Source: Actinomycetes bacterium | GTDB lineage: Bacteria > Actinomycetota > Humimicrobiia > Humimicrobiales > Humimicrobiaceae | Assembly (NCBI GenBank): GCA_030609215.1 | Contig: JAUWCR010000095.1 | Coordinates: 1 to 5,760, forward strand | DNA: 5,760 nucleotides | Reading direction: 5' to 3' | In this document: positions 4,418 to 5,760 of the stretch, piece after piece | Position numbering within the stretch: position 1 is the stretch's first letter | Layout: each line of letters starts with the position of its first letter | Program-made: the position numbers and the translations under genes | Notes under the pieces: model-generated | What the model saw: only the letters and a program-made list of their open reading frames with translations | Databases searched by the model: none | Told to the model about the DNA's origin: nothing

Positions 4418-5760
4418 TTATATTTCTTCCAATGCAGCTTGAGCAGCAGCTAATCTTGCAATAGGAACCCTGAATGGCGAGCAGCTAACATAATCCATAC
4501 CTATTTTATGGCAAAACTTTACAGAATCTGGATCTCCGCCATGCTCTCCACATATACCAATCTTTATATCCTTTCTTGCTTTTCTACCCTTCTCAACTCC
4601 TATCTCAACAAACTGGCCAACTCCTTTTTTGTCAAGCGTAGCAAATGGGTCTTTATTCAGTATTCCTTTTTCAATATAATCAGGTAAAAATTTGCCAGAG
4701 TCATCCCTTGAAAATCCAAAAGTGAGCTGGGTTAAATCATTAGTCCCAAAACTGAAAAATTCTGCTTCAGTTGCAATTTCATCTGCAGTTATACAAGCCC
4801 TTGGGATTTCAATCATGGTGCCTACTTTATAATCAAATTTCACATTACTTTTCTTTATTAATTCATCTGCAATCTTTTTTATCTGCTTATTTAGTATCCT
4901 CATTTCCTTCACACTTCCCACCAAAGGAACCATAACCTCGGGTTTAATTTCATATCCCTGTTTTGTTAATTCTATTGCTGCTTCAAATATTGCTTTTGTT
5001 TGCATCTCAAGAATTTCAGGGTAAGTAATTGAAAGTCTGCATCCCCTATGTCCCAACATAGGATTCGTCTCATGAAGAGCGACTATGGTCGCTTTAAGTT
5101 CCCTAAATTCCAGACCAAGTTCTTTTGCAATTTCTTTAATATCTTCATCTTCTGTGGGTAAAAACTCATGAAGCGGTGGATCAAGAAGCCTTATTGTTAC
5201 TGGCAAGCCTTTCATAATTTTAAGTATTCCAATAAAATCATTTTTTTGCATTGGAAGGAGAGCCATTAAAGCTTTTCTTCTTTCTTTCTCATTGCTGGCA
5301 ACAATCATCTTCCTTACAGCCTTAATTCTATCACTCTCAAAAAACATATGTTCAGTTCTGCAAAGACCAATTCCTTCAGCCCCAAATTTTAAAGCAGTCT
5401 CAGAATCCTTAGGGGTATCTGCATTTGCTCTTACTCCAATTGTTTTAAACTCGTTCACCCAATCCATAAAAATTTCAAAATCTTCTGTTACTTCAGGGTC
5501 TACTACAGGAATTCTTCCAAGAAATACTTCGCCTGTTGAACCATCAAGAGTGACCCAATCACCCTTTTTTATCTTCTTCCCGTCTGCAGTAAAATATTGT
5601 TCCTCTTCAAATACTTTTATACCCTCACAACCAGCAACGCAACATTTACCCATTCCTCTTGCTACAACAGCTGCATGTGAAGTCATTCCTCCTCTTGCAG
5701 TAAGTATGCCCTGCGCAACTGCCATGCCCTCTATATCCTCAGGTGATGTCTCTGTTCTTA
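4418..5760 (-). CDS. ppdK: Pyruvate phosphate dikinase, C-terminal half (5' end outside window)
   Basis: PPDK interconverts pyruvate, ATP and phosphate with phosphoenolpyruvate, AMP and pyrophosphate in the cytoplasm; in anaerobes it often works in the glycolytic direction. About 446 residues are visible, roughly half of the usual 870-900. The frame runs open to the window edge with family sequence ([12 protein letters not shown]), so the Met codon at 5723-5725 is internal. The swivelling phosphohistidine domain shows [13 protein letters not shown], with the phosphorylated His at 5675-5677. The C-terminal PEP/pyruvate barrel carries [12 protein letters not shown], metal-binding GTMIEIPRA and [10 protein letters not shown], and the acid-base Cys in [10 protein letters not shown] (4550-4552). 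It closes with [20 protein letters not shown]. All visible catalytic residues are intact. The closely related PEP synthase and PTS enzyme I differ in these motifs. A 267-base gap separates it from dnaG; the dgt gene often found near here in related orders is absent. Confidence 0.97.
   Translation of the reverse strand, partial: RTETSPEDIEGMAVAQGILTARGGMTSHAAVVARGMGKCCVAGCEGIKVFEEEQYFTADGKKIKKGDWVTLDGSTGEVFLGRIPVVDPEVTEDFEIFMDWVNEFKTIGVRANADTPKDSETALKFGAEGIGLCRTEHMFFESDRIKAVRKMIVASNEKERRKALMALLPMQKNDFIGILKIMKGLPVTIRLLDPPLHEFLPTEDEDIKEIAKELGLEFRELKATIVALHETNPMLGHRGCRLSITYPEILEMQTKAIFEAAIELTKQGYEIKPEVMVPLVGSVKEMRILNKQIKKIADELIKKSNVKFDYKVGTMIEIPRACITADEIATEAEFFSFGTNDLTQLTFGFSRDDSGKFLPDYIEKGILNKDPFATLDKKGVGQFVEIGVEKGRKARKDIKIGICGEHGGDPDSVKFCHKIGMDYVSCSPFRVPIARLAAAQAALEEI

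Overview
The window carries core housekeeping genes of an AT-rich bacterium, with a small toxin-antitoxin module next to a tRNA gene. Every gene I can support lies on the minus strand, so transcription runs from high to low coordinates: pyruvate phosphate dikinase (ppdK, its 5' half beyond the right edge), DNA primase (dnaG), primary sigma factor (rpoD), tRNA-Asn(GTT), antitoxin, toxin.

Kind of organism: the three large genes strongly prefer A/T at third codon positions. PPDK suggests an anaerobic or fermentative, pyrophosphate-linked metabolism. The dnaG-rpoD pair is a widely conserved arrangement. The C-terminal part of RpoD (motifs [21 protein letters not shown] and IESKTL) looks more like the principal sigma factors of Actinomycetota than those of Bacillus or Clostridium, where the last motif is usually IEAKAL. 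I therefore lean to an uncultured, AT-rich lineage related to Actinomycetota, but a clostridial-type Firmicute is not excluded. This is inference from remembered motifs, not a phylogeny.

Layout: bases 1-147 hold no gene, but contain an imperfect copy of the 3' end of the tRNA-Asn locus. Bases 148-715 are a RelE/ParE-type toxin and an upstream Phd/YefM-type antitoxin, with their own promoter, a palindrome and a strong ribosome binding site, but no ATG/GTG/TTG start for the antitoxin. Bases 881-955 are tRNA-Asn with encoded CCA. Bases 1052-2146 are rpoD and 2246-4150 are dnaG. Bases 4151-4417 form a noncoding gap with several short repeats. From 4418 to the right edge is the C-terminal half of PPDK.

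How they fit together: primase and sigma factor supply replication priming and housekeeping transcription. PPDK interconverts pyruvate and phosphoenolpyruvate. The TA module differs from the core genes in codon usage (more G/C third positions) and is bracketed by a 27-bp imperfect direct repeat (23/27 matches), one copy of which overlaps the 3' end of tRNA-Asn. This suggests a small or decayed insertion at a tRNA site. No integrase, CRISPR array, IS element or clearly new multi-gene system is visible. The observations most worth checking are the tRNA-flanking repeat, the missing antitoxin start codon and the repeat cluster upstream of dnaG.
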